The position numbers were made by a program, and so were the translations under genes. A DNA stretch of 64,000 bases from Paracentrotus lividus (lineage: Eukaryota > Echinodermata > Echinoidea > Camarodonta > Echinidae): the NCBI GenBank assembly GCA_940671915.1, contig CALNVZ010003432.1, positions 6,165,790-6,229,789 of the forward strand. Direction: 5' to 3'. Positions 43,906-56,172 of the stretch are shown in pieces. The stretch's first letter is position 1, and each line of letters begins with the position of its first letter. The notes beneath the pieces are model-generated. The model was given only the letters and a program-made list of their open reading frames with translations. It did no database searches and was not told the DNA's origin.

Positions 43906-44514
43906 ATACTTTTAAACACCACTCAAATTCTAATGATTAGAAGAAAAAAAAAAGCATGTTGAAAATAATTACAATATCTTGATTATAATGCTGTCTTTGC
44001 ACCCAAGCCACCCACTACTGAATCGGGTCAGCATGCCTACAAGCATACTGCATTATTTTATTTTGAACACAGCTTCACAAGCATAAACAATACAAGGCCT
44101 AACAAATGAAATTAGATAATTATCTATAGATGCAATCATTTTTATCCCTTCAAATGCTTTTTCTTCATAGCTATGTGATACTTAAATAATTAAAGGATAC
44201 AAATTTTCTCTTTTTTTGTTACCATTAAAAAAAATAAAAATTGGCGCCAATTAATTTGGACTATCATGCACCTTTTGTTTTATATACACTTTGGAATACA
44301 TAAAAAATAATGAATTATTCATCAACTCTTTAAGTGTTTGAAATTAATATTTTATATCTCCTCTGATAAATAATTTCGTAAAAAAATCCTATTCTAAAAA
44401 ATAAGGCCTTGTTGAAAAGACTTTAGTATTAATGGTAACTTTGCCATCATTGGTAACTTCTAAGGTTCATTAATGCTGACTAGAGGAAAGTCTATTTCAG
44501 AGTTTCTTTTAAGC

Positions 44515-46296
44515 AGACTATATAGCTGGTAGTCGAACATATTTGGCTTCTTTCGGAGGGTAAGTACGAGACCGTCGATGAAATCCTATAGCTTGTATAG
44601 TCGGACATGTTCTTTGCTATCTATAGTTTCCTTTTGAGGCTGACTGTGATATCGTTGATGAAACCCTATAGCTGGTAGTCAAAAATGATTTTTGCTCTCT
44701 TGTGGATCTCTATGAGGCTAACTATTATATCGTTGATTAAGTCCTATAACTGGTAGTCGGACATGTTCTCTGCTATCTTCAGACATGTTCTTTGCTATCT
44801 TCAGACGTGTTCTCTGCTATCTTCAGACATGTTCTATCACACAAAAAATGAGAACTTGCATATATGAGTGATCACACTCAAATATCCAAGTATTTTTGAC
44901 ACTATAGTGACACACATCCATGAGTGCTTTCACTCAATAAAGCTACTTTGAAAACGCACCTAATCGATTATTTTTAATTTGACACTATAGTGACACACCA
45001 AAATGAGTTTATTTAATGGACTCATTTTATTGAGTAACATAACTAATTGTTTTGAGTACATTGCACAAACTAATCTAGTGAGTAACGCTTTACATACTCA
45101 GAGAGTCAGTAACTAAAGGTTGCACAAACTCATCACAAGCAAGTTCTACTCACATCAGTGCATTAATTCACTCAAACCAATACACTGCATCCGATTCCTT
45201 TTTGTTTGTTTGTTTGCCTGTTTTTATAATGATATTTGGAATGTTCCGATGATATACATTAGACGATGTATATCATCGGAACATTCCAAATATATCATCG
45301 GAACATTCCAAATATCATTATAAAAACAGGCAAACAAACAAACAAACAAAAAGGAATAGGACTCACTCAAAAACAATAAGAGCATGCAGGCTCTCCGCTC
45401 TCCGTTCCGCTATACATGTACGTACGTACGCGTAGAACATACCTCGTGCAGTGGATCCCGCGGCCAGTGCAGTCTCGATGTCCGTACTCGTGATCCGAGT
45501 AGGCGTACCGGGCGCAACATGTAAAAGTACCGCATAGCCAGTAAAATTACTCTCAAAGACTTTCACGAGACTTGAGACGTATACGAAGACGTGTCGTAGT
45601 TTACTCATCTACTGAATTACAGGCTATATAGAATTTCTCAGCAATTCTCCCTTTACTCGATTGTTAGTGTTTTCACCCGATCATCCACCAAGCCGTACCA
45701 AGTTGAAGAGAAACTCACTTGCACAATAATTGAACATGTAAAGTTACTAAGGGATACTCAAGAAAAAAAAAATTATTGAGTATATATACTCAATAATTTT
45801 TTTTTTCTGGAGTATCCCTTATCATGCTTATTAACTTTACATGTTCTGGAAGAGCGGGTGTGTACTTTTAACAGAAACACAGATTCTGAAGTAAAAATAC
45901 GTGATATACGAATAAAAGCACTCGCCTCCAAGAGTAGCAAACGGGTTTTACTCATGGAAACTAGTTCTTATTTTTTTTGTGTGTGTATGCTATATTCAGA
46001 CATGTTCTTTGCTATCTTCAGACGTGTTCTATGCTATCTTCAGACATGTTCTCTGCTATCTTCAGACATGTTCTCTGCTATCTTCAGACGTGTTCTCTGC
46101 TATCTTCAGACATGTTCTATGCTATATTCAGACATGTTCTTTGCTATCTTCAGACGTGTTCTATGCTATCTTCAGACATGTTCTCTGCTATCTCCAGACA
46201 TGTTCTTTGCCATCTTCAGAAATTTTCTCTGCTATCTTCAGACATGTTATTTGCTAACTTCGGGATCTTTCTAAGCATTATACCGTTGAATAAATC
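44515..46296 (-). repeat. Tandem degenerate copies of the gene B terminal exon, with 22-bp minisatellite
   Basis: Units of about 78 bp repeat the last part of the gene B final exon (46297-46375). Starts lie near 44518, 44587, 44667 and 44745. Two still read the exon frame on the minus strand: one gives DFIDGLVLTLRKKP then DYQLY, another DLINDIIVSLIEIHK then DYQL and stop. In the fourth unit a 22-bp segment (acatgttctttgctatcttcag) has expanded to more than ten copies (44754-44837 and 45986-46260). The array abuts the functional exon directly. A 1148-bp insertion (44838-45985) splits the minisatellite. Confidence 0.85.
44838..45985. mobile_element. 1148-bp TIR element inserted in the minisatellite
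   Basis: Left end cacacaaaaaatgagaact and right end agttcttattttttttgtgtgtg are inverted repeats. TAT flanks both ends (44835-44837 and 45986-45988). Removing the element and one TAT rejoins the minisatellite as gttctatgctat, a variant seen elsewhere in the same array. The interior holds nested palindromes at 45195-45357 and about 45730-45850, but no transposase frame. Confidence 0.8.
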
Positions 46297-49200
46297 CTAT
46301 AACTGGTAGTCGGACATGTTCTTTGCGATCTTCGGGTTCTTTTTTAGGCTGCCTATGAGACCGTCGATAAAGTCCTTAGGATGTAATACAAGAGGTAGCT
46401 CAGTCTTCGCATTAAACAAGTGATTCTTCACCTTCAAAACAAATGAAGAGAGAATCAGATAAGTTAACATATGTTCAGTCCATATGGGTCACACCAATAA
46501 TCCGCCAGAATCCATATTAGGATTTCAAACACTTTAAAGTATGACGAAGTTAAAACTCATGTCAAAAATATATTAGCATCAAAACAAAGAGAAACTTACA
46601 GTGCAATTTTGCACCCTTAATTCCTTTTAAATATGCACATTTATGGAATGATAGATCTTTAAATGTAGCGATTTCTCTGTGTTAAACTTTACCCTGGAAT
46701 CTATACTTACTTCATCCCTCTCACAAGTGATAGTGGGAACAGGCTGATGCTGACATTCAGTCACAACCCACGTAGTCTCCTTACCAGTCGGTCCGTATGG
46801 AGTCTCTGAAATACCAGCATCTTGGAACGGACCAGGATACATTTTGATTATCTAAAATATATGTTTAAAGATGAGAAGTTGATTTAACAGTTGGCAGCTC
46901 ATATCGATGGGATTGCAATTTGTTATCAGGAACCAACATCTGAGTAAGAAGATGAATTAAGCAACGGAATTAAAAGAGGGATTAAACTTAAGAACTCGTG
47001 GAAATGTGCTAATCACTTAATTTACAAGAACGATGAAAAATGGAAGAGTAAGACAAAAATAGAGTTTTGTTGTAACAGACTGTATATTAGCATGTAGGAA
47101 TATTAATCTGTTTATCATACTGTTTATACATTGATGGAAAGAATGTGTCATTGAGAGATGAAATAGATCATAGAAAATGGAAATCGCATAAATTAACAGA
47201 TGACACCCTGCCCTCTTATAATTTCCCATGACAACCCGGTCAGTTCCATCGTAATCCTCGATTCTTTGCAAAATTAGTTTATTGCTGAGCTCCAAAATAG
47301 TTAAATTGAACAAATCCTTAATTCCTAATTGTTGTAATCCCCAGGTTTAAAAAAAAAATGAAAAAAAAAAAAATGAAAAAAAAAAATGAAAATCTGACCT
47401 CATTCTTCGAGAATTCACATCCCCAAGTATCTGTCATGGATTTGGTCAAGAATACCACCTTCGCTAGGGGCATACGATGAATGAGCAAGGTCACCTTAAA
47501 AATTAAAATGCCAACATTATTAGTTAATTATTTCCTATGACAAGTATGAATTGTAGCATAGTACAAGAAAGGACTAGTATACTCAATGCACACTACTTTT
47601 GATAGGGCCAAGCTTTTCTTGCTTTGATCCAGTCGACACTTCTGAACGTAAGTTTCTGAATAAACCTTAATTTTCATTCATGGAAGACTCTGCATTGAGA
47701 CGAACTCGTATATGATTTGCCTATTATCCCAATCACTTCAGAATATTTTGATTTACTTGATTTAACTACTGGAATTCTACTATTTTTTAAAATTATTTTA
47801 TATACAACAGTCAGAGAGGAGAGTCTAAAAACAAGTAAAGAATTCTTTTTACAAAATCAAAATGAAATATTTGAGACTTGTTGATTATGTTATATTTCGT
47901 CCGCAATTCAGTTATTGTCATATGTCATTGTTTCTGATACCAAATAAAATCAAATCGTACCATTTCTCCTGATGAACTACCGATAAGCTCAGTAATGTGT
48001 TTCACACTGCGAACATCATTCCCATCCACCGATATCAGTTCATCGCCAATATGCAGCTTTTCCTGGAACTTTGCTACACCATTTATGTCCTTCCTCCACG
48101 ACGCGATCCTGAAAAATGGCAGGGGCGGATCCAGAGTCAGCTCAGTGAGGCATTTCATCGGCACAATTGTCTATGGACAATATCGGCTCTTCAATGTATA
48201 TTGCTTGTGCATGGGCCGATTATTTTTTTTATCAGAGTTCTTCGTGACAAAGCATTTTATCGGTCTAATTGTCTGGGGACAATAGCGACTGTATTACGCA
48301 TGTGCATGGGTCGATACAATTCTTTGTCAGAGTTGATGCTGTATCCGCTACTGAATGTTACACAGACGGATAGAACAGCGTCATGTGAAAGGTAAATAAA
48401 GCCTGCTAATGTAAAAAAACGCTTGCTTGAAGGTTACCCGGTATAGCATTTACTGATTTTCTTCACGTAAAAGTATCCCACAAAAATGATAGCATACATC
48501 AGGAATAAGAGTTTTTAAAAGAAACTGCATTTGTTTGAAGAACTTTGATGAAATCTATCGTTCGTTTGAGGGTACCTTATCAAATTTTTTACTTGAATTT
48601 AATGAAAACAAAAATCTTTGCTGCATAAGTAATACGAAGCCTCTATTATTCGTTTGGGATATCTTACCAAATTTTGGACTTGAATTTAACAAAGACAAGC
48701 CCTTTGTTAGCATCATGTTTCTTCAACTCGATATGTACACATCCACCCGCCTGCTCAGAAAGCTCTCTGTTGAAATATAAAAAGAGAACATCGGTCGTAA
48801 ATGATTGATTATAAGTTAAGAAGACTCTCATATAGATATTGGAATTTATTTTTATGTCATAATAATCTATACCACACGAGATCAAATAGTGACATCATAA
48901 GAGTCGTTTCATGAAATGACTTGTCGGACGTTTTATTGACAAGTCATGTTTTATCCGACGGTTATTGTAGTAACAATGCTTCTCAGCCAATCAAAATCAA
49001 GTTAAGATGTCAGATCTCATAGCTTGTCAGACAATAAATGCGTATGAAATGCTTTCCTGGATATAAATCATGTGCCCTTAGTCATATCAGTGCCGTTAAC
49101 ATGGTTAAAGGAGAGAGAAATGTTCCTTTGAGACCCCTACACTAATATTCAATTTTCTGCAAACTTTTTGTCAACAAAGATTGTTCTTGACATCCTGAAA

Positions 49201-52200
49201 GCTTGTCAGAGGGTTACCAAACATACCCCCCCCCCCAAATAAAAAAAAGTAAGGCATGCAAACTAGAATTCCACGTAATATAGTTCAAGGTAGTCCACAA
49301 TGCAGGCTAATTGCATTTCTTGTTACTGGGCTCCCATTAAAGAAACATCAATGGATTTGAATAACTTATGGTTGTATCTCACATCGCTGAGACGTCTTTG
49401 CGAGTCGGACATACAGTCTGAGACTGTGTGACAAGTTTCAAAAACGTCTCAAATCCGTCTCATGGCAAGTGAGATACCATCAGTAGTAGACTGATCAATC
49501 AAAATGAATACCATTGGGTTTCTTACGCTACGAGCTTCCTGCTGCAGGTGCTTTCTACTCTGGTGATATCCTCATAGGCATGATAGGCCGTGTGATATAT
49601 TTCACCTCGTGCATCGGTTGCAATAGCTGAATGTCTCTTCTGATAAGTAGTTTTTGTTGACTTGGTTACTTCGAATGGGGTGGGTAAAGGGTCTTTTGGA
49701 CTCCTGAAACGGCCAACTGTCTGATTATGCCCTGATATACCTTCGAGAGAACCATGTTTCTGATTATGACCACCTAGGTTGTTTTCAAAAAGCATAGAGG
49801 TTGACGAACTAACAGATTCCTGTTGATCAGGATCCCTGAGGAACGTGGCTGAAGCAACACGGCGCTGTCCATATGGCCATTCGTCGGATGTCCCTGTAAG
49901 CCTTCCAAGATTCTGCATAGGTGGTAGCAAGGAGTTAGGGTCAGCAGGATCAGATATGGATCTCCTTCTACCCGTTAATCTCAGAGAGACTTTGGTTACA
50001 GAAGTGCTAGAGGTCTGATGTGAAGCTGAGGTTGCAGAGCCAGGATTGGTGTCTGAGACTTTCTTCAATTCTCCTTTCTTCTTGAGGACTTGGTCTGGAC
50101 CGAACTGACCGAGTTTATTCGATGGAAGTGAGGTGTGGTTTTCTTCGTCACTAGGTGTATGGGCCACGCTCCAGACAAATTTATCACCTTCTATGCAAAT
50201 GAACATGATAAGAGAAAATACACTGTACTAGAAGATGCAGATTGTGTAATACTAAGATGATTTTTGTTTTTTTGTTTTTTTTTTGTTTTTTTACTTTTAA
50301 GACACATTTTGATTTAACCACAAAGGGCAGAAAATGGTATCTACCGTATAGAACATGTAGAAGATATAATCAATATACTGTACATAGTTTTTGACAGCAT
50401 GGATCATCACACAAAGACGTTCTTACCCTTAACCCTCTTAAAGCTTCGACCTCTGTACATCAGTTTACGTGGGCCTTGGCGTGATGTCATAGGCAATCCC
50501 TTGTTACCTGTCTTCTCATGTTCATCATCATCCGATGTACTCAACTCCATTTCATCGATGATGATCTGTTCCGGAGCATACATAGAAGGTAAAGGTACTT
50601 CATCATACAAGGGACCTTCTGGTGTCGACTGGGACAACACCTGACTCTGTCCAGAAGAGCTGGAAGAGGAACTGTCCGATCGTTTGCGGGTTTGTGGTAC
50701 TCGCAAGGCTCTTTTAACCGACGGTGGTGAAGCATTTGCACCTTGTTGAACATGAGCCCCGTCCATTTTCCCTTCAGGTTTTGGGCTTAGTTTTGGAGGC
50801 TGTTGGGCCTTTGAAGGATTCTGTTTGATGTCTGGAGGGTTGGATGGGTCGATCCCGAGTCGTTTGGCCACCGCGCGAGATAACGAGACGGCTGGCAATC
50901 CGGGTGGACGCGACACGGTTGCAGTTGAAGATTGCTGCTCTTGTGGCTTGTGTCGCGGAACTTCAGGTGACTATATGCACACACACACACACACACACAC
51001 AAAAGACAGGTATATTAACAACATATTGCAATAATCAGAAATCTAAAAATCTTATATAAATTAAGGTTCAATCTCACGTCGCTAGACGTCTTAGACCCTT
51101 AGAGACACGGAGACGTCTCCAAAACTCAAAGGCGTCTCTTAAACTCACCTCAATGGAAAGATTTTATAGATAAGATGTCCGATTTTCCAACGAATCGTTA
51201 TACCCAGCACAGACTCCGGAGACGTCTTTGAGTCGTCTCCGAGAAGTTCTTTACTAGTCTCAAACCCGCCCCATGGCAAGTCAGATAGCATCATCATTGA
51301 TCTTTTCTCTGTCGTAAATTTCCAACTATATCATTTCTCGTTTGCTTTCTTACCTTCCTGGGACCCGGCAGAGATCTCATGGAGACGTACTCGCCAAGAT
51401 AGCGATCGTCTGGAATAGGTACATATCTCTCAGGTGAGTTGATTGGGGCTTTATTAACAGGTGCAGCTGGACTCTTTGATTGTTTTGAATATTGAGCAAC
51501 TTTAGAGAACTCTTCGAACCATTTTTCAGCTTCTTTCCTAAATAAAGAGATATAAAAATATATTCATTTTTTAAAGTGAATATTAAAATATTTTAAGTTG
51601 ATTCAATTTGGTAAATCATGTATATATATTGCAATGGATAATAATGTTGAAATAGAACATTGACCCCAACCAGATGATCTAGCCCCCATTGTTCATTTAA
51701 CCTAAAAAGATTAGTATGTACTTTGCACATTTGTGTTAAGGTATAAGCAGACTGGGTATAAGGGTTATTTGGTGTCCTTCTCAATAGTCGTTCATGTATT
51801 GGAAGATGTAAATCACTTCCATTTTGTCCTTCTTTAATGTTTCATTCTTTGTGCTAAATAACCTCAATATCCTGTGGAAAGATCATGACCATTGCCAAGA
51901 GGCATGAGGACATTTAGGACATTTAGGAGATTTTTTAATGCCCCTCTTTCATAACTTGTCAGGGTCCTCTTTTTAATAACGAATAATTTATTTTTAAAAA
52001 AAGCAACAAACAAAACAGTATCTTTACCCTAAGAGGCCATTTGTTGTACGATCTGGGAAAAAAGTTGGAAAGGTACACGTTTCTCTGATATTGTATTAAC
52101 GCGTACATGACGTAATACTAATAAGTATATCTCTCTATAATAATGGAAATTAATTATTCCAAAATACTGGTAGGCATGGTTAGCCTATTATGTTGGCTAA

Positions 52201-54035
52201 AACCTGAGGTACATAAAACTTTAAAACATGTAAACACTAATTAACTACAGCTTAATTAATGAAGACATTTTTTTTCATAACAACCTACCCCGTATACGGG
52301 GTAAATTGTTACTATGTAAACATACGGGGTAATTTGTTACAATGTGTAAATCTCTTATACCATACTTTTGTTTCAACTTTCCAGTTTCTTGGTATCGTTA
52401 ACAGTAGATCAAGTAGAGCTCTAGAATAGACTAAAGTAATAATAGAAATATCAAAATATTAACACCTGAAAATTGAAACAAAATTACTTTACATGTGTAA
52501 TGTAATTGGGGTTGGTTGTTACATCGACATGGGGCAGGTTGTTGTAACAACCTACCCCATGGGTGATTTTACACATAAAATCAACTGTACATAGCAAAGC
52601 CATTAGGCAGAATTACAGGGCATGGCTCAGGGGTATATTAGTGACATACATGTACTAGTATATTTACAATACCAGACTATCATAATGTGCCTTCAGTTGT
52701 AAGAACTATTACAAATTTTAATTTTTGTCAAAAATTCACTTGGAACTGTAAAAAATGTTTTTTGTTGATTTACTTTTTAATAAAACAACGGAGAAACCTC
52801 ACGACCGGCAGTTCATCACAGCTATGTGTAGGTTGTATATAGATGCCAGTTAGCACGAACTCTCTTGTTCCAACTTAGCACACTGAGAACTGTAACAACT
52901 GACCCGTGTAACTTCCATCCCCGGTCTCCCCTAAATTCAGTCCCTTTTGGAAGGAAAAACTTTTTTAAATGATAGACTCATGACTTACTGATCTGGCTTG
53001 TAATAAGTTGGTCGTTGGGCGTGAATGACGACAAATATGGCTTCTTTATCACCGTCTTTACGCCCAATAAAGAATCGATGAACCAAGACCTGACCTGTGT
53101 ATCGTAATTTGGCTACAGGTGGATCGTTTTTCTTCTTGAAATGCTTCTTGTCCCTGTAAGCAACCATCTGGTAGCAGAACTGATCCGTTGCTTTTAAAAC
53201 GTAGTAAAATACGTTTTTCGTCTGAAGGTGCAGAAGAGGAATAAAATGGATCCGTGTAGAGTTTTTGCTAACATATAGGCCTAACATTGATTTGAATAAA
53301 GTAAATTGAATTAGGGAACAATTTCTACGTTCTTGTCAAGATTTGAATCCTCAATAGGTAATAAAAACAGAGCAAAGTTTAACATGAAATGTCTCTAGTA
53401 AGCACACATCATTATTTGTGTAAAAAATCAAAGATTTTACGCAGGCCAAAGTATTTAAAAGTGAGTGCTTTCGCAAACGCGACGGAAGCAAAGAGGACAA
53501 TGTCTTTTTCTTTGACCATGGCTGCAACCGGACGAGCGTGTTTTTTTTCTCTATAGTGCATGTCCCGCGGATGACTGTCAACTCCGCATGATGCCCTTGC
53601 ATAACACTTGTTATTATAGTAATTTCAACAAATACAATACAAATATTTCAATACAATTGTTTTGTTCTTCCAAGGGGTCTACGCGAATAAACGTACTTTT
53701 TTTTTTGTTTTTGTTTTTGTTGTTGTTGTTGTTGTTTTTTTTTTAAGTCGGCATGTTTATTAGCCTTACGAGTAATAAAATGAATTTCCTAAATGAACAT
53801 AGGCCTACTCTAGATTTTCCCTCACTCGTTTTCTTTATCTACTGTGTTAGGTCTAGGTGCTCTGTGTTAAAACTCAAGAATGTAATTATCATTGACTTAC
53901 TCTGAAATCTAAGGTAATTCCACCTTCAATGGGAACCTCCTCACCAACCATCATGTATCCTTTACATAGCTCTCTGCTGGATCCATCAGGAGTATTATTT
54001 GGTTTCTTTAACATGGTTCCTTTCCATTTAGCCAT
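46297..54035 (-). CDS. Gene B: PH-like/PDZ/PDZ scaffold protein (tandem paralogue 2)
   Basis: Complete 10-exon model, 792 aa. Exons: 53901-54035, 52989-53221, 51354-51537, 50427-50970, 49527-50190, 48668-48766, 47961-48108, 47399-47494, 46711-46851, 46297-46431. All phases join. PH-like residues 1-140 include FYYVLKATDQFCYQMVAYRD and EAIFVVIHAQRPTYY, ending in the Trp helix EAEKWFEEFSKVAQYS. The linker (140-586) is Ser/Pro-rich and disordered. It has Tyr motifs (YVPI, YVSM, LYDEVPLPSMY), a poly-Ser run and KRSDSSSS. PDZ1 (about 592-675) has KGLVFVKF and LHIGDELISVD. PDZ2 (about 675-788) has TWGCEF and WVVTECQHQPV. The C-terminus is SDYQL. PH exon 2 is 233 nt and the last exon 135 nt, both as in gene A. 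Inferred role: intracellular docking scaffold. The YVSM motif resembles a PI3-kinase SH2 docking site, which is inference only. Confidence 0.88.
48119..48352. mobile_element. Miniature element inserted 10 bp upstream of a gene B acceptor
   Basis: Begins caggggcggatccagag and ends tgtatccgctactg, matching the GGATCC/TATCCGC family ends. The interior repeats 'catttcatcgg.acaattgtct..ggacaat' and 'catttatcggt.taattgtctggggaca' as internal duplicates. On the gene strand its end lies directly before the acceptor of exon 47961-48108 (ccatttttcag). Confidence 0.6.
48903..49060. mobile_element. Miniature inverted-repeat element (ACTTGTCGGA family), copy 3
   Basis: Ends gtttcatgaaatgacttgtcgg and agcttgtcagac...gtatgaaatgc are diverged forms of copies 1 and 2. 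It lies in a gene B intron. Confidence 0.55.
49369..49482. mobile_element. GAGACG-rich miniature element, short copy
   Basis: Left end tggttgtatctcac and right end gtgagataccatca are inverted repeats. The interior is rich in gagacgtct/cgtctcaaa, as in 51064-51293 and 55893-56172. It ends about 45 nt from the gene B exon edge at 49527. Confidence 0.65.
50978..51000. repeat. (CA)n dinucleotide run at a gene B acceptor
   Basis: About 11 CA units. On the gene strand it is (GT)n running straight into the acceptor gcatatag of exon 50427-50970, where a polypyrimidine tract would normally be. Confidence 0.9.
51064..51293. mobile_element. GAGACG-rich miniature element, middle copy
   Basis: Left end ggttcaatctcacgtcgc and right end caagtcagatagcatcat are degraded inverted repeats, with multiple gagacgtct and gtctc blocks between. 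It sits in a gene B intron. Confidence 0.5.
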
Positions 54036-54143
54036 AACCAATCAACCAAGGTTCTGAAGACAATCTCGAAGATGATTTATTACATTGTGATGGATATTTA
54101 AATGTATTTTCTACCAGGGCACACCTTAGATGCCACGCCAAAT

Positions 54144-54175
<32 letters not shown>

Positions 54176-55892
54176 CTGTTGCAATTCTGAAGTGTCAGAT
54201 TGAGAGGGCTTAAGGACATTTGTATTCATGTATTTTCTACCTATTTTATTCAAACTACAATTAATTGAAAGAAAAAAAGGTAACTTGCAGATCTGTTGAA
54301 ACATTAGAATGGTCTATGATCTTTGGTCTTAAAAATTAAAATGTAGGTAGCATTCAAACTTATTTTTTCATTTCATTTCATTTCATTTTTAGGATAGTGA
54401 ATTCAAAACGTTTCGAGCAAAAGACCAAACAGTTCGAGAAATATGTATTTTCACATATGTTTGATTATTATTATTACCATCAATGTTGAAAAAATCTTTC
54501 AGACCGTTTCCCCATAAAAATATACTAGTATAAAGCAGGTAAGTGAAATAAAAGTACTTACAGAATCGATTTCGTCCTTTTTTTTCAGCAAAACTTAGAT
54601 GATAGCAAATTAGGTGTTAACCATATAAATCCACCAATAATTTGGGAGCCTCTAAAAACGAACCCAGTGGAACTTCTCCTATATAATCAGAACATGGCGT
54701 ATACATGTATAGACATAAATGTGTTTTTAATGCAATCGGGTGGCAGTGATTTGTCTCAGTCACACTTGGCAAGATTGAGACCAAACTGAACAAAAGAAAA
54801 ATACATACCAGCATTAACAAGTTACTTCTCAGTTTGGAGTCTGTTGAGTAATGTGACTTGCTATCCAATTACACGCGGAACATAGAGAGTGATCATGATA
54901 ACGCAGCAACTTTTTCGAACAGTATTCGACAAAAGAACGTTTCGGCCTAGTATGAGTCGCGAACCTTGAATTCACACCTTTTCTCTGTGAGTCTTGTTTT
55001 TCTTTTATTTTTGTGATTGCTTATAGGTCAATATCATATGTTGATATAAAGTATTGTTAAAGATACTGTTTTCCCCTTTCGAATCCCAGTTATCAAACTT
55101 GACACCACCACACCGATATTTGACTATTGACTAAGGAGCAACCATAGGAACTGGAGAAAGGATATTAATATAGCCCACTCCCCTCCGGCTCAACTTAAAA
55201 AGAAGAAATTACTTCTTTAAAGGTTTTTGTCAGAGTTTCTGGCATTCATTCAATGATAAAACCAAGAAAGAAAGAAAAATGTATAAGACTTAAACGGGTA
55301 GTAAATAGTTGGTCTGACTTGGCTAAAGATAAAAGGAATTGGTGCCGCAAAAGAGACTGAGATAAATTAAGAAGATTATAAAATGTAATTTGTCTAATAT
55401 AGTGACCAGCTTTCCAGAAATTATCTCGCTTTCTGTCAAGATTATAATGTAAAACATATTTTAATAATACTCGACATTTGTTTCATATTCCTTCTCTTCT
55501 CTCTCTCTCTCTCTCTCTCTAGCCCCCCCCCCCCTCTCTCTCTCTTCTCCATCCCTCTTTTCATAATTTGTCTCAAAATACGATCTCTATTTTAGTGAGA
55601 GGATATCCGGGTCAATAAACTCATCCGACGTACACAATCTATATTCTTCAGATTTTGCCATTTAAGCCCAGGCGCTCCCACCCCCCCCCCATCTCACTCT
55701 TCTCTTTATTGGTTTCTCTTATTCTCTCTCTCCCTCTTTCTCTTCCTGCCTCATTCTCTCAACATGCGTTTCACCATTTTATTTTTCTCACCCCTCTCTC
55801 TATTTATTTATTGAAGGATGTAGGCCTACATTTGTAAAATGCCTCTCGTGTACAGCACCCGGCATGGATTATAGTATAATCTTTCTAAACTT

Positions 55893-56172
55893 ATGGTGCT
55901 ATCTCACTTCGGGGAGACGTCTCTGAGGAGTCTCCGCGACAATTTTCAATACTGTCTCAAACCGTTTCAAAACCGTCTCAAAGTAGTCCCAAATCCGTCC
56001 CAAAATAGTTTCCCCTATTCCCGCGACTCATGAAACGTCGCGTGGACTCTGAAGAGACGTCTCGGATACGTTTTGGAGAATCTTATCCGGTGATAAATTT
56101 AAGTTTCAAAACCGTCTCAAGGTAGTCCCAAATCCGTCTCAAATTAGTTTCCGCGAAGTGAGATACCACCAT
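55893..56172. mobile_element. GAGACG-rich miniature element, longest copy
   Basis: Terminal inverted repeats atggtgctatctcacttcg and cgaagtgagataccaccat. Interior: 'accgtctcaa.gtagtcccaaatccgtc' occurs twice and gagacgtctc-type blocks recur. This is the best-preserved of three copies (others at 49369-49482 and 51064-51293). Confidence 0.8.

Larger units (their letters stand above)
36212..46296. other. Intergenic stretch between genes A and B
   Basis: No supported coding exon. The contents are mobile elements, poly-G/poly-C runs, a (CT)n tract (42091-42245) and the tandem copies of the gene B last exon (44515-46296). A strong minus-strand donor (ACATCAG|gtgagt, exon edge about 39567) could end an untranslated first exon of gene A, but this was not proven. 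Confidence 0.4.

Noticed and set aside
45986..46296. Regularly spaced 22-bp repeats resembling a CRISPR array
   Set aside because: There are no unique spacers. It is a contiguous minisatellite derived from the gene B last exon in an animal genome.
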